Part shown: one piece after another, positions 1-7,707 of the stretch
Position numbering within the stretch: the stretch's first letter is position 1
How the letters are laid out: the number at the start of each line of letters is the position of its first letter
From: Bacteroidales bacterium UBA1628
Lineage (GTDB): Bacteria > Bacteroidota > Bacteroidia > Bacteroidales > UBA932
Assembly (NCBI GenBank): GCA_002321335.1
Contig: DCMG01000040.1
Location: 1-16,070, forward strand
Length of the DNA: 16,070 nt
Reading direction: 5' to 3'
Made by a program: the position numbers and the translations under genes
The notes under the pieces: generated by a model
Told to the model about the DNA's origin: nothing
Database searches by the model: none
What the model saw: the letters and a program-made list of their open reading frames with translations, nothing else

Positions 1-519
1 GTCACAAAACAGATCACCTCAATCAGAACGAAGATATCCTTGACGGGGAGCGCGCTTTTCAGCAATCAGTCAATAATGCAGAGCGGCAACCTCGTCGATG
101 TCTTTTGGCAAAGCACAGCGATATCTCCGTCGCTGTATTCCCATCCTCTTGATTGGTTGGAACTTGACTATTCGGGAGAGTTCGCCAAGACTTCGTCAAA
201 TTACGGTTCCGTCCGCAAACACTACCTCTCCCAAAGCCACGACATCGCCCTTAAACTCCTCCCCGGTGACACCTTCCAGTTCAAAGCCGGAGCGGAAATA
301 TCCCGCCACCAACTCACAGATGGCCTCACAAAGACAATGGCCCTGCTTGACTGCGGTCTGTCGTTCCGCAACCGCTCGTTGCAGCTCTCCTTGGATCTGC
401 GCAACCTCCTGAACCAGAAATCCTACTCTTACTCAATCTACAGCACCGTCAACACCTTCACCTACGACTACCGTCTCCGTGGCCGCGAGCTGATCCTGAC
501 ATTAAGATTCACTCTGTGA
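1..519 (+). CDS. Outer-membrane beta-barrel (TonB-receptor-like) protein, C-terminal part
   Basis: The frame is open from the first base and ends at the TGA at 517-519, so this is the last 172 or so codons of a gene that begins to the left. The visible part alternates polar and hydrophobic residues in strand-length blocks (for example LDWLELDYSGEFA and SLQLSLDLRNLLNQKSY). It ends in RGRELILTLRFTL, a final amphipathic strand typical of outer-membrane barrels. The LRNLLNQKSYSYS segment before the last strands resembles the 'N-L-x-N' turn of Bacteroidota TonB-dependent receptors and CarboxypepD_reg-like outer-membrane proteins. No plug, TonB box or signal peptide is in view, so the substrate cannot be inferred. 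A TTG at 40 is an in-frame leucine codon, not a start. The gene converges on the toxin-antitoxin pair across 79 bp in which I found no convincing terminator. Confidence 0.7.
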   Translation, partial: VTKQITSIRTKISLTGSALFSNQSIMQSGNLVDVFWQSTAISPSLYSHPLDWLELDYSGEFAKTSSNYGSVRKHYLSQSHDIALKLLPGDTFQFKAGAEISRHQLTDGLTKTMALLDCGLSFRNRSLQLSLDLRNLLNQKSYSYSIYSTVNTFTYDYRLRGRELILTLRFTL

Positions 520-598
520 GCGCGTCGTCCGGTGATGTTGTAGGCATTGGAGACGGGTTGGGCTCCTGGAGGATGTGTTCAGGGCAAGTCTATACATA

Positions 599-1234
599 TC
601 ACCTAACAAGCGATCTTGCGTCGCAACCAAGCACTGTTGCCAGGCGGAAAACCGTGCCGGCTTCGGCCTTGGCAATGGACTGTTTGCCTTGCTCGTAGGC
701 GCGAATCATCCTTATGGACGTGCCTGACCGGTCAGCCAATTCCTGTTGGGTCAAGCCACACAGCATTCTTTGTACTTTTAGTGGGCTCTCATGCTCCTTT
801 GCCTTCATCATACATAGTGCGACTTCAATGAACTTGCTCAGATCCGCTTCGTGAAGTGTCGGGTACAAAGCGATTACGGACTGGATTGTCAGACCATCAA
901 GCCGGAACCTTTCAAATGTATGTCCAGTAAACCATTGAAGATAGGAAATGACCCATCCGGCCCAGAATATGTCTGACCGGTCAGCCAGCACATAGTCAAT
1001 GTTATCAACAACTCCTCCGGTCGTTTCAATGACCTTGTCGGCGAACTCAATTCCCGACATTCCGACCAAATAACGTGGGTTGCCGCTTTCGAACTGGCGC
1101 ACGGGCTCACCAACGAGAAGTCTGTCGTAATATTCATCAACTCCTCCTTTGCAGGCGACCGCCCCATAGTCAAGCGACACGGCAAAATTCATCATAGCAT
1201 CCTCAAGGTAGATTTCATCGTAAGCGCGGATCAT
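599..1234 (-). CDS. Xre-type HTH antitoxin-like partner of DUF3990 protein
   Basis: This 211-residue protein has two parts. Residues 1 to about 145 form an uncharacterised domain with YDRLLVGEPVRQFESGNPRYLVGMSGIE near residues 36-63 and FWAGWVISYLQWFTG near 89-104, a pattern I associate with partners of DUF3990 proteins. Residues about 150-205 are a Cro/C1-type helix-turn-helix, with LTQQELADRSGTSIRMIRAY as helices 2-3. The gene lies downstream of the DUF3990 gene and its ATG falls inside that gene, a 20-bp overlap that implies translational coupling. By analogy with Xre-partnered ART and RES toxins, the N-terminal domain probably binds the toxin and the HTH represses the shared promoter. The palindrome at 1897-1914 is the candidate operator. 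An alternative start is one of the tandem Met codons at residues 14-15, which would shorten the overlap. The functional assignment is inference from architecture. Confidence 0.7.
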   Translation of the reverse strand: MIRAYDEIYLEDAMMNFAVSLDYGAVACKGGVDEYYDRLLVGEPVRQFESGNPRYLVGMSGIEFADKVIETTGGVVDNIDYVLADRSDIFWAGWVISYLQWFTGHTFERFRLDGLTIQSVIALYPTLHEADLSKFIEVALCMMKAKEHESPLKVQRMLCGLTQQELADRSGTSIRMIRAYEQGKQSIAKAEAGTVFRLATVLGCDARSLVR

Positions 1235-1886
1235 CGTTGCTGATTTTATTTCTGATTATGTCTATAATGTACAATCCGTCAAGAGGTGAGTTTTGTTTAT
1301 CTTTGCGGAAAGCTTCTCTTGCCAAGCGGTCTCTGGTCGCTTTTCGAGGGTAGAATATCTCATTGTTAGCCACTTCCGCCTTCACAAAACTCAATCGACC
1401 GAATGCTCTTTCTGATTTCAAGACTACTTGTTCTCCAAGTTTGCCCAACTTCATTGCCCGTTCCAATTGCTCAAAAGAGATGGTGTTGTTCAAGAAAGCC
1501 CCCGCGAAAGAAAAATACGAATCGTCTGCCCTATAGCCTCGGATGACATCGTAATCCTCGTACCGAGGCAAAAATGAGTCGTGAATATACTTCCTTGCTG
1601 TTTCCGGCAACCCTTGTCCTATGGTAAACGTTCTGTTTTCCAGCAGGATAGCCAACCAATTGAGAATATGATAATCTCCGCATGACAAGTCAATCACTTT
1701 CAGTCCTTCGTCCCGAAAGATATATTCATTGGCGAATCCATCATTATTCTCAGTGCATGCCCATTCCTTGGCCAAATCCAGCCGCTCCGTGCAGTAGAAG
1801 CCAAGTCCATAGTCATTGTGCCTGTTCCCATGACCGAAAACAGGGACTTCGATTATGTTTGCCGAACCGTGGTACAAAGTAATCAT
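1215..1886 (-). CDS. DUF3990 family protein, ADP-ribosyltransferase-like putative toxin
   Basis: This 223-residue cytoplasmic protein begins MITLYHGSANII and carries NDYGLGFYCTE at residues 24-34, followed by LAKEWAC. That combination (YHGS, then D-Y/F-G-x-G-F-Y-x-T, then A-x-x-W-A) is the DUF3990 signature and resembles the first strands of ADP-ribosyltransferase folds of the H-Y-E type. By that reading H6 and Y31 would line the NAD site; I cannot assign the catalytic acidic residue with confidence. There is no signal peptide. The gene is first in a two-gene operon, with a strong Bacteroides-type promoter about 33 bp upstream and an Xre-HTH gene overlapping its 3' end. Toxin activity is inferred from this arrangement; the target is unknown. 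Gene order is toxin first, which is less usual than antitoxin first. The ATG at 1886 leaves a predicted leader of about 25 nt. Confidence 0.72.
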   Translation of the reverse strand: MITLYHGSANIIEVPVFGHGNRHNDYGLGFYCTERLDLAKEWACTENNDGFANEYIFRDEGLKVIDLSCGDYHILNWLAILLENRTFTIGQGLPETARKYIHDSFLPRYEDYDVIRGYRADDSYFSFAGAFLNNTISFEQLERAMKLGKLGEQVVLKSERAFGRLSFVKAEVANNEIFYPRKATRDRLAREAFRKDKQNSPLDGLYIIDIIRNKISNDDPRLR

Positions 1887-1896
1887 AACGCAAATA

Positions 1897-1914
1897 GTGA
1901 CTTTATAACGTCAC
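1897..1914. promoter_or_regulatory. Candidate operator: 18-bp near-palindrome at the predicted start of transcription
   Basis: The sequence GTGACTTTATAACGTCAC pairs in 8 of its 9 symmetric positions: GTGAC/GTCAC arms and a TTATAA core, with a single T/C mismatch between them. It lies between the -7 element at 1919-1926 and the DUF3990 start codon at 1886, over the predicted +1. A dimeric Xre repressor would bind such a dyad and block initiation. The likely ligand is the HTH protein encoded at 599-1234; this is inferred from position and symmetry only. Confidence 0.55.
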
Positions 1915-1918
1915 TCTA

Positions 1919-1950
1919 CAAATGTAGCCATTTTTGAGATTATTACCAAA
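1919..1950 (-). promoter_or_regulatory. Bacteroides-type promoter of the DUF3990/Xre operon
   Basis: Read on the minus strand, TTTG at 1950-1947 is followed after exactly 20 bp by TACATTTG at 1926-1919. This fits the Bacteroides sigma-ABfr consensus (TTTG, 19-21 bp, TAnnTTTG). The predicted transcription start is near 1911, placing the leader directly over the 18-bp palindrome at 1897-1914. It is the best-formed promoter in the window. Confidence 0.7.
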
Positions 1951-2002
1951 CTTGGATGAGGATTCCTCTCTTGGTTATCGACCTACGAATGGAATGGGTG
2001 AA

Positions 2003-2050
2003 TTTTGTGTCAAATAGTGTGTCTATATTTGCCCCTTTTTGTTATTTTTG
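2003..2050 (+). promoter_or_regulatory. Candidate promoter of the HAD-uvrA2-hydrolase run
   Basis: TATATTTG at 2024-2031 matches the Bacteroides -7 consensus exactly. The nearest -33-like TTTTG is at 2003-2007, giving a 16-bp spacer, 3 bp shorter than usual. A second -7-like octamer, TATTTTTG, lies at 2043-2050, but its start site would leave a leader of only about 8 nt. The first is preferred. The intergenic region of 178 bp is divergent with the toxin-antitoxin promoter. Confidence 0.4.
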
Positions 2051-2064
2051 AAATCTAAAAATTT

Positions 2065-2775
2065 ATGGACATGATGAAGGATGTGAAGGTGATAATTTTC
2101 GATGCGGATGACACGCTGTGGGACAATCAGTCGTACTTCGACAAGGCTGAGGATGTGTTCACGGAGGAATTGAAGGAATATGGCACTGCGGAGGAGTTGT
2201 CGGAGACGTTGTTCGAGACAGAGTCTAAGAATATGCCGATTTTGGGCTATGGGGCGAAAGCCGTCTGCATCTCAATGATGGAGACCGCCTTGAGGGTGTC
2301 TGACAGCAAGGTTCCGGGCGAGAATCTTTCACGAATATTATCGAGCGCGAAGTCGCTTCTCAGCCTTCCGGCCACGCCGCTTCCCGGAGTTGAGGACACT
2401 TTGAAGGCTTTGAAAGATTGTGGGCGCTACAGGTTGGTTGTCTTGACAAAGGGTGATATGCTCGATCAGGAAAACAAGCTAAGGCGCTCAGGGTTAAGTG
2501 ATTATTTCGACAGAATTGAAGTGGTCTCCAATAAAGGCAAAAAGGAATATCTTGACCTCTGTCAAAGCGAAGGCGTCTCTCCTGAAGAAATAGCGATGGT
2601 CGGGAACTCATTCAAGTCTGACATTCAACCAGTCATCGAGATTGGAGGCTACGGCATTTATATTCCTTTCCGCACCATGTGGCAGCATGAGGTGACAGAA
2701 GAGTTCGAACATCCGAACATCACCCGCCTTGATTCTTTTGATCAACTAAGAAAGATATTCATTGACAATGAATAG
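2065..2775 (+). CDS. HAD-superfamily phosphatase
   Basis: This 236-residue soluble phosphohydrolase has all four HAD motifs. Motif I is DADDT at residues 13-17 (nucleophile D13, general acid D15). Motif II is the Thr of LTKGD at 127-131. Motif III is a Lys in NKGKK at 156-160. Motif IV is GNSFKSD at 180-186, with Asn in place of the usual first Asp and D186 likely binding magnesium. The region between motifs I and II is helical, as expected for a C1-type cap like those of phosphoglycolate phosphatases and nucleotidases. Substrate cannot be called. The ATG at 2065 is preferred over the next in-frame ATGs (residues 3 and 4). The stop overlaps the start of the UvrA-like gene by 8 bp, so the two are very probably co-translated. 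Confidence 0.85.
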   Translation: MDMMKDVKVIIFDADDTLWDNQSYFDKAEDVFTEELKEYGTAEELSETLFETESKNMPILGYGAKAVCISMMETALRVSDSKVPGENLSRILSSAKSLLSLPATPLPGVEDTLKALKDCGRYRLVVLTKGDMLDQENKLRRSGLSDYFDRIEVVSNKGKKEYLDLCQSEGVSPEEIAMVGNSFKSDIQPVIEIGGYGIYIPFRTMWQHEVTEEFEHPNITRLDSFDQLRKIFIDNE

Positions 2776-5257
2776 GAAGCAACCTGACAAGATTTTGGTG
2801 CGCGGAGCGAAGGTTCACAATCTGAAGAATGTGGATGTGGATATTCCGCTCGGAAAGATAGTTGGGGTCGCTGGAGTGTCGGGTTCCGGAAAGTCATCGC
2901 TTGCGCTTGGGGTGCTGTATTCAGAAGGCTCAAGGCGGTACCTTGAGTCACTTTCCACTTACACCAGAAGGAGGATGACTCAGGCGGCGAGGGCTGACGT
3001 GGATGAGGTTCTGTACGTCCCGGCGGCCCTGGCGCTTCATCAAAGGCCGGGAATCCCGGGCATAAGAAGCACTTTCGGTACGGGTACGGAACTTCTTAAC
3101 AGCCTTAGGCTTATGTTCTCAAGGTTGGCAAGTCACCGCTGCCCTAACGGTCACTATGTCGAGCCGTCTTTGCTGGTGGCGGCGGGGAAGGAGCTTGTCT
3201 GCCCTGTGTGCGGAGAGTATTTCTACGCTCCGTCCGCCGAGGAATTGTCGTTCAACAGTCAGGGAGCGTGTCGTAAATGCGACGGAACAGGTACGGTAAG
3301 GACAGTTGACGAATCCACACTCATTCCTGATGAGAACCTTACGATAGACGAAGGGGCCGTCGCTCCTTGGAACACGCTGATGTGGTCGCTGATGAAAGAT
3401 GTCTGCCGGGCCATGGGTGTTCGCACGGACGTGCCATACAAGGATCTGACGGACAAAGAAAAAGACATTGTCCTCCACGGACCGGCCGAGAAAAAACACA
3501 TTTTCTACAGATCCAAGACCACAAACGAGGCAGGGGAGTTGGATTTCACTTTCTTCAATGCCACCTACACTGTCGAGAACGCTCTGGCCAAGGTCAAGGA
3601 TGAGAAGGGGATGAAGCGGGTCGAGAAGTTCCTGAGGCTTGATGTCTGCCCGGACTGCGGAGGAACAAGACTTTCCGATGCGGCAAGGGCGCCGAGGCTT
3701 AGGGGAATATCACTGGCCGAGGCATGCACGATGACCCTTACGGAGATTGTGGAATGGGTCAAAGGCGTTCCTGCCTCACTTCCTGAGGAGATGATGCCTA
3801 TGGCCGAAAGCATCTGCGAGTCGTTTCTGGACACGGCCAAGCGGTTGATGGACTTGGGAATAGGCTATCTGTCTCTTGACCGCTCGGCAGCGACTCTATC
3901 GACCGGGGAGCGGCAGAGAATGCAGCTGGCGAGAGCCGTGAGAAACCGCACGACCGGAGTTCTGTACGTTTTGGATGAGCCATCGATCGGCCTTCATCCA
4001 TCGAACATCATCGGCCTTTGCGGCGTGATGGAAGACTTGATAGCGGATGGAAATTCGGTTATCCTTGTCGATCACGACACACAGATTCTGACCAAATCCG
4101 ACTGGATGGTCGAAATGGGACCGGGAGCCGGCTCGAACGGCGGCGAGGTGATAGCGCAAGGCACGATCAAAGACATTGAGGCCAATGAATATTCAAGGAT
4201 AGGTCCTTTCCTTTCAGGTGTGGCTTCTGTTAAAGTCCGACCACAGATAAATGATGCTGACATATTCATTGAGGGGAAGATAGTAATGGAGACAGATGCC
4301 ATTCACACCGTCAAGCCTCTTAAGGTAGAGATTCCTAAAGGGCGTCTGACAGTAGTCACAGGGGTCTCCGGATCCGGAAAGACAACTATGGTGCTTGAAA
4401 GCCTTATTCCGGCCCTTCAAGCGAAGATCACTGGTCATGATTTGCCAGCGCATGTGAAGTTGATAGATGCTGAAGGAATACGTCAGGTCAAACTCATAGA
4501 TGCCTCACCGATAGGCATCAACGTGCGCTCGACCGTCGCCACCTACGCCAACGTCCACGATGAGCTGAGAAAAGTTTTCGCCAAGACTCCGGACGCAAAG
4601 AAGCACGGCTACAAGGACGGGGATTTCTCCTACAACACTGGCAAGCTACGCTGTCCTACTTGTGACGGAACCGGTGTGATAAGCCTTGACGTACAGTTCC
4701 TTCCGGATGTTGACATCCCGTGTCCTGACTGCCGTGGGTCGAGATATTCAAAAGTCGCCGGAAGCATCCGGAGGGAGAATGCCGCCGGAGAGTTCCATTC
4801 GCTGCCGGAGCTTATGGACATGGACATCAATTCCGCCCTTGACGCCTGCGCGGATCTCAAGCTGATCAGCCAGCGGCTCCGGGTCCTGCGGGATCTCGGC
4901 CTTGGTTATCTGACGTTAGGTGAGGAGACTCCAAGCCTGTCTGGCGGTGAGGCCCAGAGGCTTAAACTGGCCAGCGAGATGGGCAGGGGACAGGGCGACT
5001 CAGTCTTCGTGTTCGACGAGCCGACCATCGGCCTTCACTCCTCCGATGTCATGACACTCTTGAAGGTTTTCCAGAGCCTCATCGATCACGGAGCCACGGT
5101 CATCGTCATTGAACACGATCTCGATGTCATCCGCAACGCTGACTACGTCATCGACATGGGGCCTGGCGGTGGCTCGGAAGGAGGACGGATCGTCGCGACC
5201 GGCACTCCGAGGCAAATCAGTGACTCAAAAGAAAGCTTTACTGGACATTTTATATAA
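2768..5257 (+). CDS. Class II UvrA-type ABC ATPase (UvrA2-like, lacks UvrB-binding domain)
   Basis: This 829-residue twin ABC ATPase of the UvrA family has Walker A GVSGSGKSS at 36-44 and GVSGSGKTT at 532-540, signatures LSTGE at 377-381 and LSGGE at 724-728, and Walker B LDEP at 402-405 and FDEP at 749-752. Zinc-binding CxxC pairs include CPVC, CRKC and CPDC in the first half, and CPTC with CPDC in the second half (the DNA-contacting module next to FLPDVDIPC). Canonical UvrA is about 940 residues. Here GTGTELLNSLRLMFSRLASHRC runs quickly into ELVCPVC, so the roughly 110-residue UvrB-binding domain is missing. This is the hallmark of UvrA2/DrrC-like paralogues, linked in other bacteria to tolerance of DNA-binding drugs rather than classical excision repair. 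The first signature has Thr for the first Gly (LSTGE). The ATG at 2768 is preferred to an in-frame TTG at 2762. It overlaps the HAD gene by 8 bp and is followed 10 bp later by the CocE gene. Confidence 0.9.
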   Translation: MNRKQPDKILVRGAKVHNLKNVDVDIPLGKIVGVAGVSGSGKSSLALGVLYSEGSRRYLESLSTYTRRRMTQAARADVDEVLYVPAALALHQRPGIPGIRSTFGTGTELLNSLRLMFSRLASHRCPNGHYVEPSLLVAAGKELVCPVCGEYFYAPSAEELSFNSQGACRKCDGTGTVRTVDESTLIPDENLTIDEGAVAPWNTLMWSLMKDVCRAMGVRTDVPYKDLTDKEKDIVLHGPAEKKHIFYRSKTTNEAGELDFTFFNATYTVENALAKVKDEKGMKRVEKFLRLDVCPDCGGTRLSDAARAPRLRGISLAEACTMTLTEIVEWVKGVPASLPEEMMPMAESICESFLDTAKRLMDLGIGYLSLDRSAATLSTGERQRMQLARAVRNRTTGVLYVLDEPSIGLHPSNIIGLCGVMEDLIADGNSVILVDHDTQILTKSDWMVEMGPGAGSNGGEVIAQGTIKDIEANEYSRIGPFLSGVASVKVRPQINDADIFIEGKIVMETDAIHTVKPLKVEIPKGRLTVVTGVSGSGKTTMVLESLIPALQAKITGHDLPAHVKLIDAEGIRQVKLIDASPIGINVRSTVATYANVHDELRKVFAKTPDAKKHGYKDGDFSYNTGKLRCPTCDGTGVISLDVQFLPDVDIPCPDCRGSRYSKVAGSIRRENAAGEFHSLPELMDMDINSALDACADLKLISQRLRVLRDLGLGYLTLGEETPSLSGGEAQRLKLASEMGRGQGDSVFVFDEPTIGLHSSDVMTLLKVFQSLIDHGATVIVIEHDLDVIRNADYVIDMGPGGGSEGGRIVATGTPRQISDSKESFTGHFI

Positions 5258-5267
5258 TTTAACGAAT

Positions 5268-7190
5268 ATGCGGAAGATTGTCACCACTATCATTGTGTTG
5301 TTCTATTCCATCTGCCTTTTTGCGCAGAATGGAAAGGTGGTCACAGAAGAATGGCTGAAAGATAATTATACCAAGAGGGAAGTGATGGTTCCCATGCGTG
5401 ATGGGGTACGGCTATATACTGCTGTCTATGAGCCGGTTGGGGCGATCGAGGCCAAACCTGTGATGCTTGTCCGCACTCCATATTCGCTCAAACCCTATGG
5501 CTTTGAATATGGAGATGAGCCTTCGAAAGACAGGTTTCCATATTCATCAGGAATATGGGGTGATTTGCTCAATTATGCCGCTGACGGCTACGTGATTGTT
5601 TTCCAGAATGTGCGCGGCACATTCCTGAGCGAAGGGGATTTCGAGAACATCCGTCCGCATGTTAGCGGGAAGTCCGGCGGAAAAAAACGGAAAAACATTG
5701 TTGACGAGGCAACGGACACTTACGATACTGTGGAGTGGCTCCTCGCCAACACCGTCAGCAATGGCAACGTCGGAGTGAAAGGCACATCGTACCCTGGCTT
5801 TTACGCCACGATGGCGGCTCTTTCCAGACATCCGGCAATAAAGGCGGTCTCTCCTCAAGCCCCTGTCACCGATTGGTTTCTAGGCGATGACGCGCATCAC
5901 AACGGGGCGCTTTGCCTTGCGGATTGCTACCGTTTCGGCTCATCGATGTACAGGGCGCGAAAGGCTCCTTCTACGAAAGGTCTGTCAAAACTGGTGAGGA
6001 TCGACAGCGATCTCTATGAATATTTCCTCGGACGCCCCATGCATGAACTTTCTTCATACTTCGGTGACACTTTGGCGTTTTGGAACAGTATGGCCGCTCA
6101 TCCCGATAATGACAGATTCTGGAAGGACAGGAATCCGTGTCGACATTTGAAGGATATCAAGCCGGCGGTTCTTGTCACTGGAGGATTTTACGATGCCGAG
6201 GACTGCTACGGCGCTTTCAAGACCTACAGCGAGATCGGCAGACTGTCCCCGGAATGTGACCTTTTCCTTGCCGTTGGACCATGGTACCACGGAGGTTGGA
6301 ACAACCGGAAGGCGAATCATCTTGCCGAAGCCTGGTTCGGAGAGGAGTCCGGTGCTTTCTATTTAGATGATATCGAATATCCTTTTTTCGTCTATTTTCT
6401 TGAAGGAAAAGGGAGTGCACCGGCTAAGGTGAATGTCCTTCCGTCCGGGGAGACTATGAAATCTCGAATGAAGGGCGTGAAATCAACGGCGCTTTGGGAA
6501 ACATATTCCTCGTGGCCGCCATCAGATGCGACAGCGACCAGAATCTCCCTTTGCGGAGCGGATTCTTTGACTTTGAATATGCCGGAGAGGCTTGACGTCG
6601 AGGCCTTCCGGAGTTTCACGTCTGATCCGGCGAATCCTGTTCCGTATATGGACGTAAATTCCAGTGGCCGTGACCGTGGTTACATGACCGCAGACCAGAG
6701 TTTCGCGTCAGCCAGGCAGGATGTCCTTACATATTCGGGAAAGGTTCTTTCTGACACACTTCATTTGGCGGGACCGGTTAACGTGCATATCGAACTGAGG
6801 CTTGACCTGCCGGATGGAGGATATTCAAAGACTCTTGACGCAGATATGGTGGTGAAGTTGATTGATGCCCGTCCAGACGGCTGCCAGATGTTGGTACGAG
6901 GTGACGTGATGCCGCTCCGATACCGTGATGGATTCGGTAAATCAAAGTCGACAGGGTCTGGCAAAGTTGTAAGTGTGGATTTCTCCATGTGTGACATTGA
7001 CCACAGGTTCCTCCCAGGCCATTCTTTGATGATACAGATTCAGGGCAGTTGGTTCCCGCTCATTGCGATGAACCCTCAGAACTTTGTCAAGAATCCTTTC
7101 CATGCAAAGAAAGAGGACTATCGACCTATAAATATCTCGGTGTCCTCGCATTCTTATATAGAATGTGGTAAAGTTCCTGCCAGCAGGTGA
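5268..7190 (+). CDS. Exported CocE/NonD-family serine hydrolase (peptidase S15-like)
   Basis: This 640-residue alpha/beta hydrolase is predicted to be secreted to the periplasm. Residues 1-19 form a signal peptide (MRK, hydrophobic core, cleavage expected in LFA|QNG). The N-terminal part has MVPMRDGVRLYTAVYEP, typical of the family. The nucleophile motif GTSYPG lies at 172-177 (S174), the catalytic Asp is D309 in FYDAED, and the His is H341 in GPWYHGGW. From about residue 430 to the end is the beta-rich X-Pro dipeptidyl-peptidase C-terminal domain, with LHLAGPVNVHIEL near its start. Length and order are normal, so the enzyme looks intact. The family cleaves acyl esters, amides or N-terminal peptides; the substrate here is unknown. 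An upstream in-frame TTG at 5109 would place the signal peptide internally and is rejected. The gene starts 10 bp after the UvrA-like gene, suggesting one transcript. Confidence 0.88.
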   Translation: MRKIVTTIIVLFYSICLFAQNGKVVTEEWLKDNYTKREVMVPMRDGVRLYTAVYEPVGAIEAKPVMLVRTPYSLKPYGFEYGDEPSKDRFPYSSGIWGDLLNYAADGYVIVFQNVRGTFLSEGDFENIRPHVSGKSGGKKRKNIVDEATDTYDTVEWLLANTVSNGNVGVKGTSYPGFYATMAALSRHPAIKAVSPQAPVTDWFLGDDAHHNGALCLADCYRFGSSMYRARKAPSTKGLSKLVRIDSDLYEYFLGRPMHELSSYFGDTLAFWNSMAAHPDNDRFWKDRNPCRHLKDIKPAVLVTGGFYDAEDCYGAFKTYSEIGRLSPECDLFLAVGPWYHGGWNNRKANHLAEAWFGEESGAFYLDDIEYPFFVYFLEGKGSAPAKVNVLPSGETMKSRMKGVKSTALWETYSSWPPSDATATRISLCGADSLTLNMPERLDVEAFRSFTSDPANPVPYMDVNSSGRDRGYMTADQSFASARQDVLTYSGKVLSDTLHLAGPVNVHIELRLDLPDGGYSKTLDADMVVKLIDARPDGCQMLVRGDVMPLRYRDGFGKSKSTGSGKVVSVDFSMCDIDHRFLPGHSLMIQIQGSWFPLIAMNPQNFVKNPFHAKKEDYRPINISVSSHSYIECGKVPASR

Positions 7191-7237
7191 TAAAACAATT
7201 ATGTTTAATATCGTAACAAAAAAGTTAATAGGCTGAT

Positions 7238-7678
7238 ATGCTGCCGGATTACATATTTGATTTGATAGATGGAATCGCCGAAAGGCACAGTAAAGGAGAC
7301 TTCAGTTCCACTACGGAGGACGAGCGGAAAGTTCTCGGACAAATCGATGTGGCCATAGACAGTGGAGACATCGAGTTATACCCGATGAAGGCTCTTCTGG
7401 CTTCCAGCAACGACTGGAACACCGGGCTTATCACACGTATGGGATTGTTCAAGATCATCCTTAAAGAAGGAATTGAGAATGGATCCCTCGCTCCGGAAAA
7501 TGAATATGCCTGGGAGTGGCTCGGAGCCGCTGCCACGAACAACAATCCAGAAGAATTCATGGATGATATGACGCTGTACTATTCCATTCTCTCCGATGCC
7601 GCCGAATCTGGTGTCACTGTCGCTTTGGACATTATGGACAGGATTTGGGAACCAGAGAACATAATAGAGGAAGATTAA
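7238..7678 (+). CDS. Small acidic protein of unknown function
   Basis: I do not recognise a named family for this 146-residue protein. It is strongly acidic: about 31 Asp/Glu against about 9 Lys/Arg, with an acidic tail (EPENIIEED). There is no signal peptide or membrane segment, so it is expected in the cytoplasm. It reads as mostly helical, with repeated amphipathic segments resembling short TPR/Sel1-like helical hairpins, and the pattern IMDRIWEPENIIEED at the end. Small acidic cytoplasmic proteins of this shape in Bacteroidota are sometimes immunity or binding-partner proteins, but no cognate toxin is visible here. It lies 47 bp after the CocE gene, with a TATGTTTA -7-like box at 7200-7207, and 29 bp before the glycosyltransferase start. 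The ATG at 7238 is the only reasonable start. Confidence 0.75.
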   Translation: MLPDYIFDLIDGIAERHSKGDFSSTTEDERKVLGQIDVAIDSGDIELYPMKALLASSNDWNTGLITRMGLFKIILKEGIENGSLAPENEYAWEWLGAAATNNNPEEFMDDMTLYYSILSDAAESGVTVALDIMDRIWEPENIIEED

Positions 7679-7707
7679 CCGGTATATTTAATGTGGCTAT
7701 GACAGGA

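Noticed and set aside
3119..3840. Several minus-strand frames across the UvrA-like gene
   Set aside because: They are antisense to conserved zinc-finger and ABC motifs, low in any recognisable pattern, and overlap one another.
5109..5267. Upstream TTG start extending the CocE hydrolase by 53 residues
   Set aside because: It would overlap the UvrA-like gene and bury a clean signal peptide that starts at the ATG at 5268.
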